A DNA stretch of 45,877 nucleotides, taken from Hyphomonadaceae bacterium. GTDB lineage: Bacteria > Pseudomonadota > Alphaproteobacteria > Caulobacterales > Hyphomonadaceae. Positions 17,903 through 25,624 of the stretch are shown here, piece by piece (within the stretch, counting starts at the first letter, position 1; every line of letters starts with the position of its first letter). A model generated the notes under the pieces. The model saw only the letters and a program-made list of their open reading frames with translations, did not search any database and had not been told where the DNA came from. Both the position numbers and the translations under genes were made by a program. The stretch is taken from positions 1 through 45,877 of the forward strand of contig CANJIL010000021.1 of assembly GCA_947474455.1 (NCBI GenBank), given 5' to 3'.

Positions 17903-18327
17903 CGTGTCCTGATAAGGCGCATAGAGGCGAACCAACCTGCAGCCTGATAGACGCCAGCGAAGATCAGCAGCGTGTCGAGCCATTGCCGCGTGTTCCACAG
18001 CGGCCAGATTGGCAGCAGCGACACCACCGCGATCAGCGCCGACGCTCCGTCGAGCCAGCGATCACCGAAGAGATAGCCCAGACCCGTACGCGCGCGCCTG
18101 ATCTCGTTGCGCGTAACGGGAAACACGCCATCCTCGAGCCGGGGAGGGCCGAACGTCTTCTGCAGGTCATCGAAGTCGAGAATGCCGGTGAGGTCGCGCA
18201 GCGTGTCGGCCGTGGCGCGGCCTTCCTCGACCTGCTGCCACGACGCGCCGCCGCGAATCGAGCGGATGATTACCGACAGGAGGATGGCGAGTGCGGCGGC
18301 CAATTGTGCAAGGGCAGGTGGATACAT
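17899..18327 (-). CDS. Small membrane protein, unknown
   Basis: A 142-residue protein of no recognised family. The N-terminus MYPPALAQLAAALAILLSVI is one membrane helix. A soluble middle (about 25-85) follows, with the charged segment RATADTLRDLTGILDFDDLQ. Two closely spaced hydrophobic stretches near residues 92-135 (ALIAVVSLLPIWPLW, then LLIFAGVYQAAGWFAS) complete it. ATG 18327 lies 19 bases after the stop of mesaconyl-CoA hydratase on the same strand, so it is the last gene of that operon; a start 20 codons earlier would overlap the hydratase gene. Function unknown. Confidence 0.6.
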   Translation of the reverse strand: MYPPALAQLAAALAILLSVIIRSIRGGASWQQVEEGRATADTLRDLTGILDFDDLQKTFGPPRLEDGVFPVTRNEIRRARTGLGYLFGDRWLDGASALIAVVSLLPIWPLWNTRQWLDTLLIFAGVYQAAGWFASMRLIRTR

Positions 18328-18346
18328 TGTTGCAATATAGGGAGCC

Positions 18347-19396
18347 TCACCCGCGATTGGGTATGGCCGCCCAATAGTCAAAATCAAGAATCACATCAGG
18401 CAGATGCTTTCCGTCAGCGTCCTTGTGGGGGAAATCCGCGCACGGCCGGTTCTTGGTCGCAACCAGTCGCAGGCGAAGCGCGCCCAGCCCATCGCCTAGG
18501 TCGACCTTGTCGAGCAGTTCCGACCACGCGAACACCGTGTCGCCCGCAAACAGCGGGTTCACATGCGTGCCGCCATTGATCGCGATGATCTCCGCCGCAT
18601 TGGCAAGCCCGTTGAAGGCCAGCGACCGGGCCAGCGAGATCGCGACGCCGCCATAAATCAGCCTGCGCCCGCGCGGCGTCTGCGACTGGGCGTGCTGGTT
18701 GAAGTGGACCTTGGCGGTGTTCTGGTAGAGCCGCGTTGCGATCTGATGCTCGGCTTCCTCGACGGTGAAGGCGTCGATATGGTCGATCTTCTCGCCGATC
18801 TCGTAGTCCTCGTATCCGAACGGCGATCCGGCCAGCACGAAATTGTATTCGGCAACGTTGTAGATGCGCTTGGGCAGATCTGCTGGATCAACCACGGCCA
18901 GAAGTTCGGGGACGACGGTCTGGGGCGCCGGATTGGCCGCGTCCTTCTTGTTGACCATCACCCAGCGCACATAGCTGAGAACTTCCTCGTTCTCCTGATT
19001 GTAGCCGGTCGTGCGCACCCAAACGACGCCGGTCTTGCCGTTGGAGTTCTCTTTGACCCCGATCACTTCCGAAACGGCGCGCAGCGTGTCGCCCGGATAG
19101 ACCGGGGCGAGAAAGCGCCCGTCGGCATAGCCAAGGTTGGCGACAGCGTTGAGCGAGATATCCGGCACCGTCTTCCCGAACACCACGTGGAAGGCAAGCA
19201 GCGGATCGATCGGCGCGCCATCGAGCCCGCAATCCTGCGCAAACGTATCCGCCGAATAGAGCGCAAAGCGCGAACCGGTCAGGCCCGTATAGAGCGCCGC
19301 ATCCGCCTCGGTCACGGTACGCGGCGTTGCGTGGATCAACTCGTCGCCAACGACGAAATCCTCGAAGAAATTGCCGGGATCGGATTTGAGGGTCAT
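18347..19396 (-). CDS. mch: Mesaconyl-CoA hydratase (MaoC double hotdog)
   Basis: Mesaconyl-CoA hydratase interconverts mesaconyl-CoA and beta-methylmalyl-CoA in the ethylmalonyl-CoA pathway, which lets isocitrate-lyase-negative bacteria grow on acetyl-CoA. The 349-residue length fits this two-hotdog family (about 343). Visible family stretches are FFEDFVVGDELIHATPRTVT, HVVFGKTVPDISLNAVANLG, NPLFAGDTVFAWSELL and NQHAQSQTPRGRRLIYGG, the last carrying the hydratase His. A malyl-CoA lyase/thioesterase homologue lies upstream in the same operon, which supports the pathway call. The barstar-like gene sits between them, ending 16 bases before this start. A generic MaoC dehydratase is the alternative. 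Confidence 0.88.
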   Translation of the reverse strand: MTLKSDPGNFFEDFVVGDELIHATPRTVTEADAALYTGLTGSRFALYSADTFAQDCGLDGAPIDPLLAFHVVFGKTVPDISLNAVANLGYADGRFLAPVYPGDTLRAVSEVIGVKENSNGKTGVVWVRTTGYNQENEEVLSYVRWVMVNKKDAANPAPQTVVPELLAVVDPADLPKRIYNVAEYNFVLAGSPFGYEDYEIGEKIDHIDAFTVEEAEHQIATRLYQNTAKVHFNQHAQSQTPRGRRLIYGGVAISLARSLAFNGLANAAEIIAINGGTHVNPLFAGDTVFAWSELLDKVDLGDGLGALRLRLVATKNRPCADFPHKDADGKHLPDVILDFDYWAAIPNRG

Positions 19397-19412
19397 TGGG
19401 CCGTCCTGTCCT

Positions 19413-19745
19413 TTATTCGAGTTCTAGACGAATCCGGTCGCCGGAATAGACGCCATCTTCTGCTTGGGCCTCGAAAAGTCGCACACGTTTTTGGAAGAGC
19501 GGTCCGTCAAGGCCGCATCGAGACGCCTTGGAATTGCGCCAGCGCACGACCGACCTTGCAGGAATTCCGCCAAACTCTTCGGATATGAGATCATCAAGAG
19601 CGTAGAGATTCCGGCCCCATTTAGAGGGCGGCGCGAAAGCTCGTTCAATTTCATCGAAGAAGGTTTCGAGCGATGCGCGTCCCCTAAGCAACGAATTCAG
19701 GCGGCATGGCTTACCCGTTCGTCGCTTCCCGCGCGGCAATCGCAT
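19413..19745 (-). CDS. Barstar-like protein (RNase inhibitor family)
   Basis: A 110-residue protein whose central part matches the barstar fold. SLETFFDEIERAFAPPSKWG aligns with the helix of barstar that leads to its PEYYGENLDALWDCL motif, and here that reads WGRNLYALDDLISEEFGG. A strand VVRWRNSKAS follows, then the C-terminal helix and strand FQKRVRLFEAQAEDG and RIRLELE. In Bacillus, barstar blocks the secreted RNase barnase; wider family members act as toxin immunity proteins. No barnase-like gene was seen nearby. ATG 19745 overlaps the end of the CoA-lyase gene by 35 bases; a later TTG is possible, as the first 20 residues look unstructured. It lies in the operon with mesaconyl-CoA hydratase. 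Confidence 0.65.
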   Translation of the reverse strand: MRLPRGKRRTGKPCRLNSLLRGRASLETFFDEIERAFAPPSKWGRNLYALDDLISEEFGGIPARSVVRWRNSKASRCGLDGPLFQKRVRLFEAQAEDGVYSGDRIRLELE

Positions 19746-20598
19746 CCGCCACAGCCACCATCCGTTTGGCTTGCGCCAGGTGCAGCAATTCCGTCATCCT
19801 GCCATTGACTTTCAGCACGCCTTTGCCCGCGTTGGCGGGGTCGGCGAAGGCCGCGATGACGTCGCCGGCGTGTTTCACGGCATCGGCGGGCGGAGCGAAG
19901 ATCGTGTTGCAGGGGTCGACCTGCGAGGGGTGGATCAGCGTCTTGCCGTCGAAGCCAAACGCTCTTGCCTGACGCGACTCGGCGGCGAAGCCCTCTGCGT
20001 TGGCGATATCATTGTAGACCCCGTCGAACACCAGAAGGTCATAGGCGCGCGCCGCCGCAATCGTCAGCGTGTAGCACGCGGCGAGGTTCTCGCGCCCCGG
20101 CATTGGTTCGGCGCGGAAATCCTTGATCAGGTCGTTCGAGCCTATCACGAAGCCGGAAAGCCGCGTCGTCCGGGCGATCGCGGCGATTTCCCTGATGTTG
20201 AGAATCGACAGCGGCGTTTCGATCATGACCCAGAGCGACAGCTTCGCGCTGGCGCCCGCTTCCGACAGTGCTTCGTCCAGGCAGCGTATGTCGTCTCCGC
20301 AGGTCACTTTCGGCGCCAGGATGGCGTCGGGTTCGGCCCGCGCCGCGGCTTTAAGATCCGCCTTGCCCCATTCCGTATCTTGCCCGTTGATGCGGACAAT
20401 CAGCTCGCGTGGACCATAGCCGCCGGCTTTCACCACGCCGCACACTCGGTCCCGCGCTTCGATCTTGGCTTCGGGAGCGACCGCATCCTCAAGGTCCAGG
20501 ATCAGCGAGTCCGCCGCCAGCGTCTTGGCCTTTTCCAGCGCGCGCTCGTTTGCGCCGGGCATGTAGAGGACCGAACGGCGCGGTCGGATGGCGGACAT
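19711..20598 (-). CDS. HpcH/HpaI-family CoA ester lyase (malyl-CoA lyase or thioesterase)
   Basis: A 295-residue CitE-like enzyme. N-terminal RRSVLYMPGANERALEKAKT, then LILDLEDAVAPEAK with the metal-binding acids, RINGQDTEWGKADL, LAPKV, VMIETPLSILNIREIAAIA and the closing FGFDGKTLIHPSQVD are classic. In the ethylmalonyl-CoA pathway two paralogues occur: Mcl1 cleaves malyl-CoA and beta-methylmalyl-CoA, Mcl2 hydrolyses malyl-CoA to malate. The length and the ETPLSILN-type segment look closer to the Mcl2 type, but sequence alone does not settle it, so no symbol is given. It is the first gene of the minus-strand operon containing the barstar-like gene and mesaconyl-CoA hydratase. ATG 20598 gives MSAIRPRRS. 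Confidence 0.82.
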   Translation of the reverse strand: MSAIRPRRSVLYMPGANERALEKAKTLAADSLILDLEDAVAPEAKIEARDRVCGVVKAGGYGPRELIVRINGQDTEWGKADLKAAARAEPDAILAPKVTCGDDIRCLDEALSEAGASAKLSLWVMIETPLSILNIREIAAIARTTRLSGFVIGSNDLIKDFRAEPMPGRENLAACYTLTIAAARAYDLLVFDGVYNDIANAEGFAAESRQARAFGFDGKTLIHPSQVDPCNTIFAPPADAVKHAGDVIAAFADPANAGKGVLKVNGRMTELLHLAQAKRMVAVADAIAAREATNG

Positions 20599-20765
20599 GG
20601 AGAGCCCCTCGAATTGGCACTTGCGACAGATGACGGAGCCCTTCGCCAAGATCAAGATGGGCCCCTCGAAGCCCGGTCAATATGGCGAATTCGACATGCG
20701 CCAGGCAGCGCAAGCGCGCGCAGGGCTGGTTGACGGGCGCCGTCTGCCGCAGGATGTCATGGCGC

Positions 20766-21881
20766 ATGAGCATAAGTGGATTCACCGCAGCCGGTTTCGA
20801 GCCTGTCCGGGAAGCCTTCGCGGCCAACTTCACCGAAGGGCTCGAGCATGGCGCAGCTTTCGCCGCGTTTCTTGGCGACGAACTGATCGTCGATTTGCGT
20901 GGTGGAATTGCCGATCGCGCGAGCGACACGCCATGGGCGGATCACACGATCGCTCCGGTCTATTCAGCCACCAAGCCGGTTGCGGCCCTCGTGATCGCCA
21001 CCCTGGTCGAACGCGGCAAGCTTGATTATGACGCGCCGGTCGCTGACTACTGGCCGGAGTTCGCCGCCAGCGGCAAAGCCGCGATCACGATTGCGGAGGC
21101 ATTGTCCCATCAGGCTGGCGTTCCCGGCTTCCCGGACAAGATCGATCCCGGCCTCTGGCTCGATCCGCCAGCGCTTTGCGTCGAACTGGCGAAGCTGAAG
21201 CCGATGTGGGGCAGAGGAGAAGGCTCCGGCTATCATCCGCTGACCTGGGGCTACATCGTGGGCGAACTCGTGCGCCGCGTCTCGAAACGCTCGCTGGGCG
21301 TCATCCTGCGCGAAGACATCTGCCAGCCGCTCGGGATCGATTTCTGGATTGGCCTGCCGGAAAGTGAACATGGCCGCGTGGCGCAAGTGCTCAAGCCGAA
21401 GACTGCAGCGCATTTTCCGCACGATAACGAAGCCACGCGCGTTGCGTTCCTCACGCCCTGGGCGGCGGCCAACCGCAGCACAACCGAATGGCGCAAATCG
21501 GAAATCCCTTCGGCCAACGGCCATGGCTCGGCCGTCGCACTCGCGCGCCTCTATTCGGCCTACGCTCTTGAGGGCCGCATCGGCGAGACGCGGATAATTG
21601 CCCCGGTTACATGGGACGAACTCACGCGCGAGCGTGTTTCGGGCGAAGACCGTATTCTCCCCGGCCGCGTCGCGTTCGGCGCCGGGGTCATGCGCAATCT
21701 GCCGCTCATCTACGGGCCTAACCCGGCCACGCTCTGTCATTCTGGATGGGGCGGGTCTGGCGCGTTCGGCGATCCCGACACGGGTCTCTCCGGCGGCTAC
21801 ATCATGAACCGCCAGGGCACGCATCTGCTGGAAGACGTCCGCCGCTCGCGCCTTGTCGATGCGCTTTACAGCTGTCTCTAA
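20766..21881 (+). CDS. Serine hydrolase of the beta-lactamase/EstB family
   Basis: A 371-residue class C beta-lactamase-fold hydrolase, probably an esterase. The nucleophile motif is YSATKPVAALVIATLVERGK (S-x-x-K near residue 66), followed by TIAEALSHQAGVPGFPD. The second catalytic Tyr is in GSGYHPLTWGYIVGELVRRV, where EstB-like enzymes have Y-x-x-x-x-x-G. The C-terminal HSGWGGSGAFGDPDTGLSGG replaces the K-T-G box. No signal peptide is seen, so it is probably cytoplasmic, which argues against a role in antibiotic defence. The start is ambiguous among ATGs at 20754 and 20766; the latter has an AGGA about 11 bases upstream. Its stop overlaps the convergent phosphoesterase stop (21878-21881). 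Confidence 0.83.
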   Translation: MSISGFTAAGFEPVREAFAANFTEGLEHGAAFAAFLGDELIVDLRGGIADRASDTPWADHTIAPVYSATKPVAALVIATLVERGKLDYDAPVADYWPEFAASGKAAITIAEALSHQAGVPGFPDKIDPGLWLDPPALCVELAKLKPMWGRGEGSGYHPLTWGYIVGELVRRVSKRSLGVILREDICQPLGIDFWIGLPESEHGRVAQVLKPKTAAHFPHDNEATRVAFLTPWAAANRSTTEWRKSEIPSANGHGSAVALARLYSAYALEGRIGETRIIAPVTWDELTRERVSGEDRILPGRVAFGAGVMRNLPLIYGPNPATLCHSGWGGSGAFGDPDTGLSGGYIMNRQGTHLLEDVRRSRLVDALYSCL

Positions 21882-22604
21882 CTGGCCCGCAGGAATTCCG
21901 GACGCGCGCCCGTCTTGAGCATTGCAGCCGTCAGCGGTCCGCCGAACACTGCGCCGGTATCCACGTTGATGCGATGCGGGAAGGCTTCCGGCTCGAATGA
22001 TTTCGGCGTGTGTCCATGAACGACCATCAGGTCTTTCAGCTCGGCCCGATCGGGCCACTCTGATTGCTGGAAGAGCCGATCGGATCGCGTCCACAGATAG
22101 GTGCTGGCGTTCTCTTCCGGGAAGCGCTGCGGATCGATGCCCGCGTGCACGAATACCAGCCGCCGCGCATCGTCGCGATACACCACGGGTAATTTACGCA
22201 GCCATTTGATGTGCTCGGCTGGAATTGTCGCCCGCCAGTCAGCGTTTGCCTGGCCGGCTCCCCAGGCATAGCTGTCGGCCGTTTCCGATCCGCCCTGCGC
22301 CCACCACGAACCGCCGTCCTGCGGGTAGAGCGCGTCATATGCATCGAGCATCATCTGCTCATGATTGCCCAGCAGCGAGACGACCTCGACCGCGGGGTCG
22401 CAGTCGAGCCGCGCCTCCAGCGCCATCACAAACTCGATGACGCTACGGCTGTCAGGACCGCGATCGACATAGCCGCCCAGCGAAAATGATCTTCGCGGCG
22501 CGCCGCTCGAGGGCGATGCGGTCGAGAATGGCGTCCCGCAGGCGGCGCAGCTTCGCCGGCTCGCCGTGCACGTCGCCAATTGCGAAATAGATGGGGCCGA
22601 CCAT
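21878..22604 (-). pseudogene. Metallophosphoesterase (PrpA/ApaH-like), frameshifted
   Basis: The gene encodes a calcineurin-type phosphoesterase split between two frames. ATG 22604 starts MVGPIYFAIGDVHGEPAKLR, with the G-D-x-H-G metal motif, and runs to AAKIIF. One extra base near 22481 then shifts the frame. The second frame continues LGGYVDRGPDSRSVIEFVMA, LLGNHEQMMLDAYD, VFVHAGIDP and VVHGHTPKSFEP, the remaining metal-ligand motifs. The usual motif G-D-x-x-D-R-G reads G-G-Y-V-D-R-G, so a metal-ligand Asp is also replaced by Gly. Either the gene is decaying or the base call is wrong here. Intact relatives are serine/threonine phosphatases or diadenosine tetraphosphatases. Confidence 0.8.
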
Positions 22605-22681
22605 GCTGCATCCCTGCCGTACCACGGCAGGGATGGCTTCCTTTGGCGCTTACTGCAAGTGCACGTCGGCAGTCAGCGATG

Positions 22682-23068
22682 TCAGGCGTGGACGCTTGCC
22701 AGCTTGGCGAGCACGGCGAGGCCCGACGGGCCGCCTTCGCCACGCACATCCTTGGCGTGAAGGGCGGTCAGCGCTGCAAGGTGAGCCTTCGCCACCATCA
22801 ACATCTTGTCGTCGAGCGGATTTGCGCCCTTGCGCAGCGTCTCGATCAGCGCGCGTGCGATCTTGCCGAGCAGCGGGTAGCCAAGCACGCCGGCAAGTCC
22901 CGCCATGTCGTGCATCGGCGCATAAATCGTCTCGAGTTTCAGCGCGCCGGGCGTCGCGCCGTTCACGGCTTCCTGCAGGCGGACGAGGTCGGTTTTCGCC
23001 TGGTTCCACCATTCGGCGCGGGCAGCTTCCCATTCCGGGGACTCAGTTGGATCGGCGGATGCGCTCAT
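22682..23068 (-). CDS. Hpt-like protein, possible phosphotransfer protein
   Basis: A 128-residue all-helical protein. The centre reads IYAPMHDMAGLAGVLGYPLL then GKIARALIETLRKG, resembling the Hpt phosphotransfer motif in which a phosphorylatable His precedes a small residue and Gly (H-D-M-A-G, around residue 53). A following helix KAHLAALTALHAKDV fits the four-helix bundle of alphaproteobacterial Hpt proteins. Hpt domains relay phosphate between response-regulator receivers. No histidine kinase or receiver gene is adjacent. The gene stands alone; 340 bases of non-coding DNA lie upstream. Family call is moderate, based on the His-containing helix. Confidence 0.55.
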   Translation of the reverse strand: MSASADPTESPEWEAARAEWWNQAKTDLVRLQEAVNGATPGALKLETIYAPMHDMAGLAGVLGYPLLGKIARALIETLRKGANPLDDKMLMVAKAHLAALTALHAKDVRGEGGPSGLAVLAKLASVHA

Positions 23069-23372
23069 GGTGCTGTCTCAACTCTGGAATCTACTACGCC
23101 CCTCTGGCGCCCGAGCGCCGCGGTAGCTCGCACGCAAGGTTTCCTGCGCGTGAAGCGCGAGCGGCTAGTTTTCCACGCCAGTGAAAAGGATAACTGCTCT
23201 GCGCCTGTGTTGGATCATCGTCGCGATTGATTAAGACAACGCTTAGCCGAGTGCTTTGAAACCCGGCAAAGAGGATGTTGCGAAGGTTAAAATCCGCGAA
23301 GGGAATGTGGCGCCGGTCTTGCGATGCATGTTCCGAAATCGCTCTTCGCGGCTTCGCATGGCAAATTTCCTG
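23069..23372 (+). other. Non-coding stretch, candidate small-RNA locus
   Basis: About 300 bases between the Hpt-like gene and rarD, both on the minus strand. No convincing reading frame was found on either strand. The plus strand ends in a strong Rho-independent terminator (next entry), which serves no visible plus-strand gene: the nearest one ends 1.5 kb upstream, behind two minus-strand genes. This suggests a plus-strand transcript starting in this stretch. The sequence does not show a recognisable tRNA, tmRNA, RNase P, SRP or riboswitch core. No promoter could be placed with confidence. Confidence 0.35.
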
Positions 23373-23402
23373 ATCCGCCGCTGTTCAGCGGCGGATTTTT
23401 TT
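23373..23402 (+). terminator. Rho-independent terminator
   Basis: A perfect 10-bp stem (atccgccgct / agcggcggat) with a 4-base loop (gttc), followed by seven T on the plus strand. On the minus strand the stem is not followed by a T-run, so it cannot be the terminator of rarD, which ends 5 bases away on the minus strand. Confidence 0.85.
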
Positions 23403-23406
23403 GGCG

Positions 23407-24303
23407 TCAATCGGCGGCGGGGGCGACGAATTTTGGTTGACGCCCTGCCAGCGTGAAGACCATCACGCCCAGCCAAATCAGGCCGAATGTCACAGCGTGA
23501 CCAGCGGTGAAATGCTCACCCAGCATGAGCGCGAGCACAAACTGCAGGCTCGGACCAATGTATTGCAGCACGCCAATAGTCGACAGCTTCAGCCGCCGTG
23601 CGCCCATCGCGAAGAGGATTAGCGGCGCGGCCGTGAACGGTCCGGCGAGCAGCAACAGAGCCACATAGCCCGGATCGCCGTCGCCAAACGCATGCGTGCC
23701 TGAGGGCAGAAAGAACAGCAGATAGGCTGCCGCCACAGGCGCCAACCAGATCGCCTCCATCCCGAAGCCAACCCGGCTGTCGACCGGCGTCGTCTTGCGA
23801 ATGACGCCATAGATCGCGAACGAGAGGGCCAGCGATAGCGAAATCCAGGGAAACTGTCCCACTACCAGCGTCTGGTTGAGTACGCCCGCCGTGGCAATGG
23901 CGAGCGCCACCACCTGCAGTATTCTGAACCGTTCGCCGAAAAGGACGGCGGCAAAAACGAAGGTGATCAGCGGATTGATGAAATAACCAAGGCTGCCCTC
24001 AAGCACCCGGCCATTCGTCACCGCCCAGATATATATCGTCCAGTTGGCCGCGATCGCGAGGCTCGACGCCAGCAGGGTCAGCATCACCCGCGGAGAGCGC
24101 CACAGCCCCGTAAGTTCGCCCCATTTGCCTGCCGCTGCGATCAGCACCAGCGCTGTCGGCACCGACCAGACGATCCTGTGCGCCAGGATCACGGTCGGCG
24201 CTGTCTCGCCCAGAAACTTGAAATAGAGCGGCAGGAAGCCCCAAAGGAAGTAGGCTCCTATGGCTGCGAATAGGCCGTTGCGTGTTTCGGTGCTCGTCGG
24301 CAT
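23407..24303 (-). CDS. rarD: EamA-family permease RarD
   Basis: RarD is an inner-membrane carrier of the drug/metabolite transporter superfamily, named from chloramphenicol-sensitivity work; its substrate is unknown. The 298-residue protein has about ten membrane helices. It opens with RNGLFAAIGAYFLWGFLPLY, then VILAHRIVWSVP, GRVLEGSLGYFINPL and the C-terminal STIGVLQYIGPSLQFVLALM, all typical. ATG 24303 matches the family start; a longer frame to 24438 would overlap the upstream gene. It follows the aspartate-semialdehyde dehydrogenase homologue by 80 bases on the same strand, so the two may be co-transcribed. Confidence 0.88.
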   Translation of the reverse strand: MPTSTETRNGLFAAIGAYFLWGFLPLYFKFLGETAPTVILAHRIVWSVPTALVLIAAAGKWGELTGLWRSPRVMLTLLASSLAIAANWTIYIWAVTNGRVLEGSLGYFINPLITFVFAAVLFGERFRILQVVALAIATAGVLNQTLVVGQFPWISLSLALSFAIYGVIRKTTPVDSRVGFGMEAIWLAPVAAAYLLFFLPSGTHAFGDGDPGYVALLLLAGPFTAAPLILFAMGARRLKLSTIGVLQYIGPSLQFVLALMLGEHFTAGHAVTFGLIWLGVMVFTLAGRQPKFVAPAAD

Positions 24304-24383
24304 CGCGGACAAATAGGACCGTTTGCACGGCCGTGTAACCGGCAATACGGCGCTGAGCCGCGCTTCAGGGCACAGAAAATCTC

Positions 24384-25418
24384 CTAAGCCGTCGAAGCTG
24401 CGCTGAAGGCCCCCTTGTTGAGCAGCAATTCGGCGCACTGGACGGCGATCATTGCCGATCCGTTACGCAGATCGTCTGCGACGATCCACATGGCCAGGCC
24501 GTTTTCGACTGTCGGGTCGTCCCGCACGCGGCAGACATAGGTAGCCCATTCGCCGACCACGCCGATCGGGGTCTCATAGCCGTCCTCTTCCTCGCGCCGG
24601 TCGATCAGCACGATGCCGGGGGATTCGCGCAGCAGCGCCCGCGCTTCCGCAGCGGGCAGGGGTTCGGCCAGCTCGACATGCGCCGCTTCGCCCACGCTGA
24701 CAAAAGTCGGCACCCGCACGCAGGTCGCCACGACCTGGATGTCATTGTCGACAATCTTGCGGGTCTCGGCGGCGATCCGCCATTCCTCCTCGGTGAAGCC
24801 GTCATCCATCACATCGTCCACCTGTGGAATGACGTTGAAGGCGATCTGGCGCGGAAACTCCTTCGGATCGGGCGCCTGGTTCACGTAGATGCCCTTGGTC
24901 TGCACCCACAGCTCGTCGATGGCGCGCTGGCCCTCGCCGGAAACCGATTGATAGGTCGCCACGACCACCCGGACCACGCCCGCCGCATCGTGCAGCGGCT
25001 TCAGCGTCCGCACCAGCTGCGCCGTGACGCCGTCCGGCACGGACACGATGTTGCGCTTGGAATATCCATCGATTGCCGCTGTATTCACGCCCGGGATCAC
25101 CAGCGGCACCTGAGGATCCATGCGGAAGGCCCGCGAGGTGTCGATCACGATGCAGCCCTTGGCCGAAATCGCGTTGCCATATTTGCGTGCGGCCGGATCG
25201 CCCGTTGCCATGATGCAGAGCTGAATGGTTGAGAAATCGAACTCGTCGACGTCCTTCGCCTTCAATACCGCATCGCCATAGCTGACTTCCGCGCCCATCA
25301 GCTTGCGCGAGGCCAATGCGAACATTTCGTCGGCGGGAAAGCCGCGTTCGGCGAGGATGCTCAATATTTCGCGGCCCACCATGCCTGTGGCGCCCAATAC
25401 TGCGACCTTTAGCGCCAT
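24384..25418 (-). CDS. Aspartate-semialdehyde dehydrogenase homologue lacking catalytic Cys and His
   Basis: A 344-residue protein with the full fold of aspartate-semialdehyde dehydrogenase: NADP site VAVLGATGMVGREILSILAE, VIDTSRAFRMDPQVPLVIPG, TYQSVSGEGQRAIDELW, PKEFPRQIAFNVIPQ and a C-terminal GSAMIAVQCAELLLNKG. In active enzymes the nucleophile lies in P-N-C-S-T; here the codons give P-D-G-V-T, with Gly at residue 130 (codon 25031-25029). The catalytic His of the V-x-V-F-V-G-H-S-E segment is also gone: this protein reads PTFVSVGEAAHVE (Val near residue 242). The reading frame is clean over its whole length, so it is not plainly a decayed gene. It is probably a pseudoenzyme or a different enzyme, not the lysine/threonine-pathway Asd. 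Start ATG 25418 is preceded by ggagag. Confidence 0.85.
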   Translation of the reverse strand: MALKVAVLGATGMVGREILSILAERGFPADEMFALASRKLMGAEVSYGDAVLKAKDVDEFDFSTIQLCIMATGDPAARKYGNAISAKGCIVIDTSRAFRMDPQVPLVIPGVNTAAIDGYSKRNIVSVPDGVTAQLVRTLKPLHDAAGVVRVVVATYQSVSGEGQRAIDELWVQTKGIYVNQAPDPKEFPRQIAFNVIPQVDDVMDDGFTEEEWRIAAETRKIVDNDIQVVATCVRVPTFVSVGEAAHVELAEPLPAAEARALLRESPGIVLIDRREEEDGYETPIGVVGEWATYVCRVRDDPTVENGLAMWIVADDLRNGSAMIAVQCAELLLNKGAFSAASTA

Positions 25419-25624
25419 GCGTCTCTCCATCTGCGGTCCACGCGCTGGACCTTCGGTCGTGTTGTGGTCATATTCATGCGGTTAACTCTGCGCAGTAGCC
25501 CGTGGGCGTCCTGCATATGGGAACGCTGTGTTCGAAGTGCCGGGTCCAGTAGCCTCAAATCAGTCCGTCAGCCTAGGGCGTGCGGAGCGATTCAGCAGGC
25601 CGCTGGATTCCCTCAGGAGTCGTG

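Noticed and set aside
23256-23456. Plus-strand frame over 23256-23456 that could look like a short basic protein
   Set aside because: It runs through a perfect terminator hairpin and into rarD on the opposite strand; no family resemblance or ribosome binding site.
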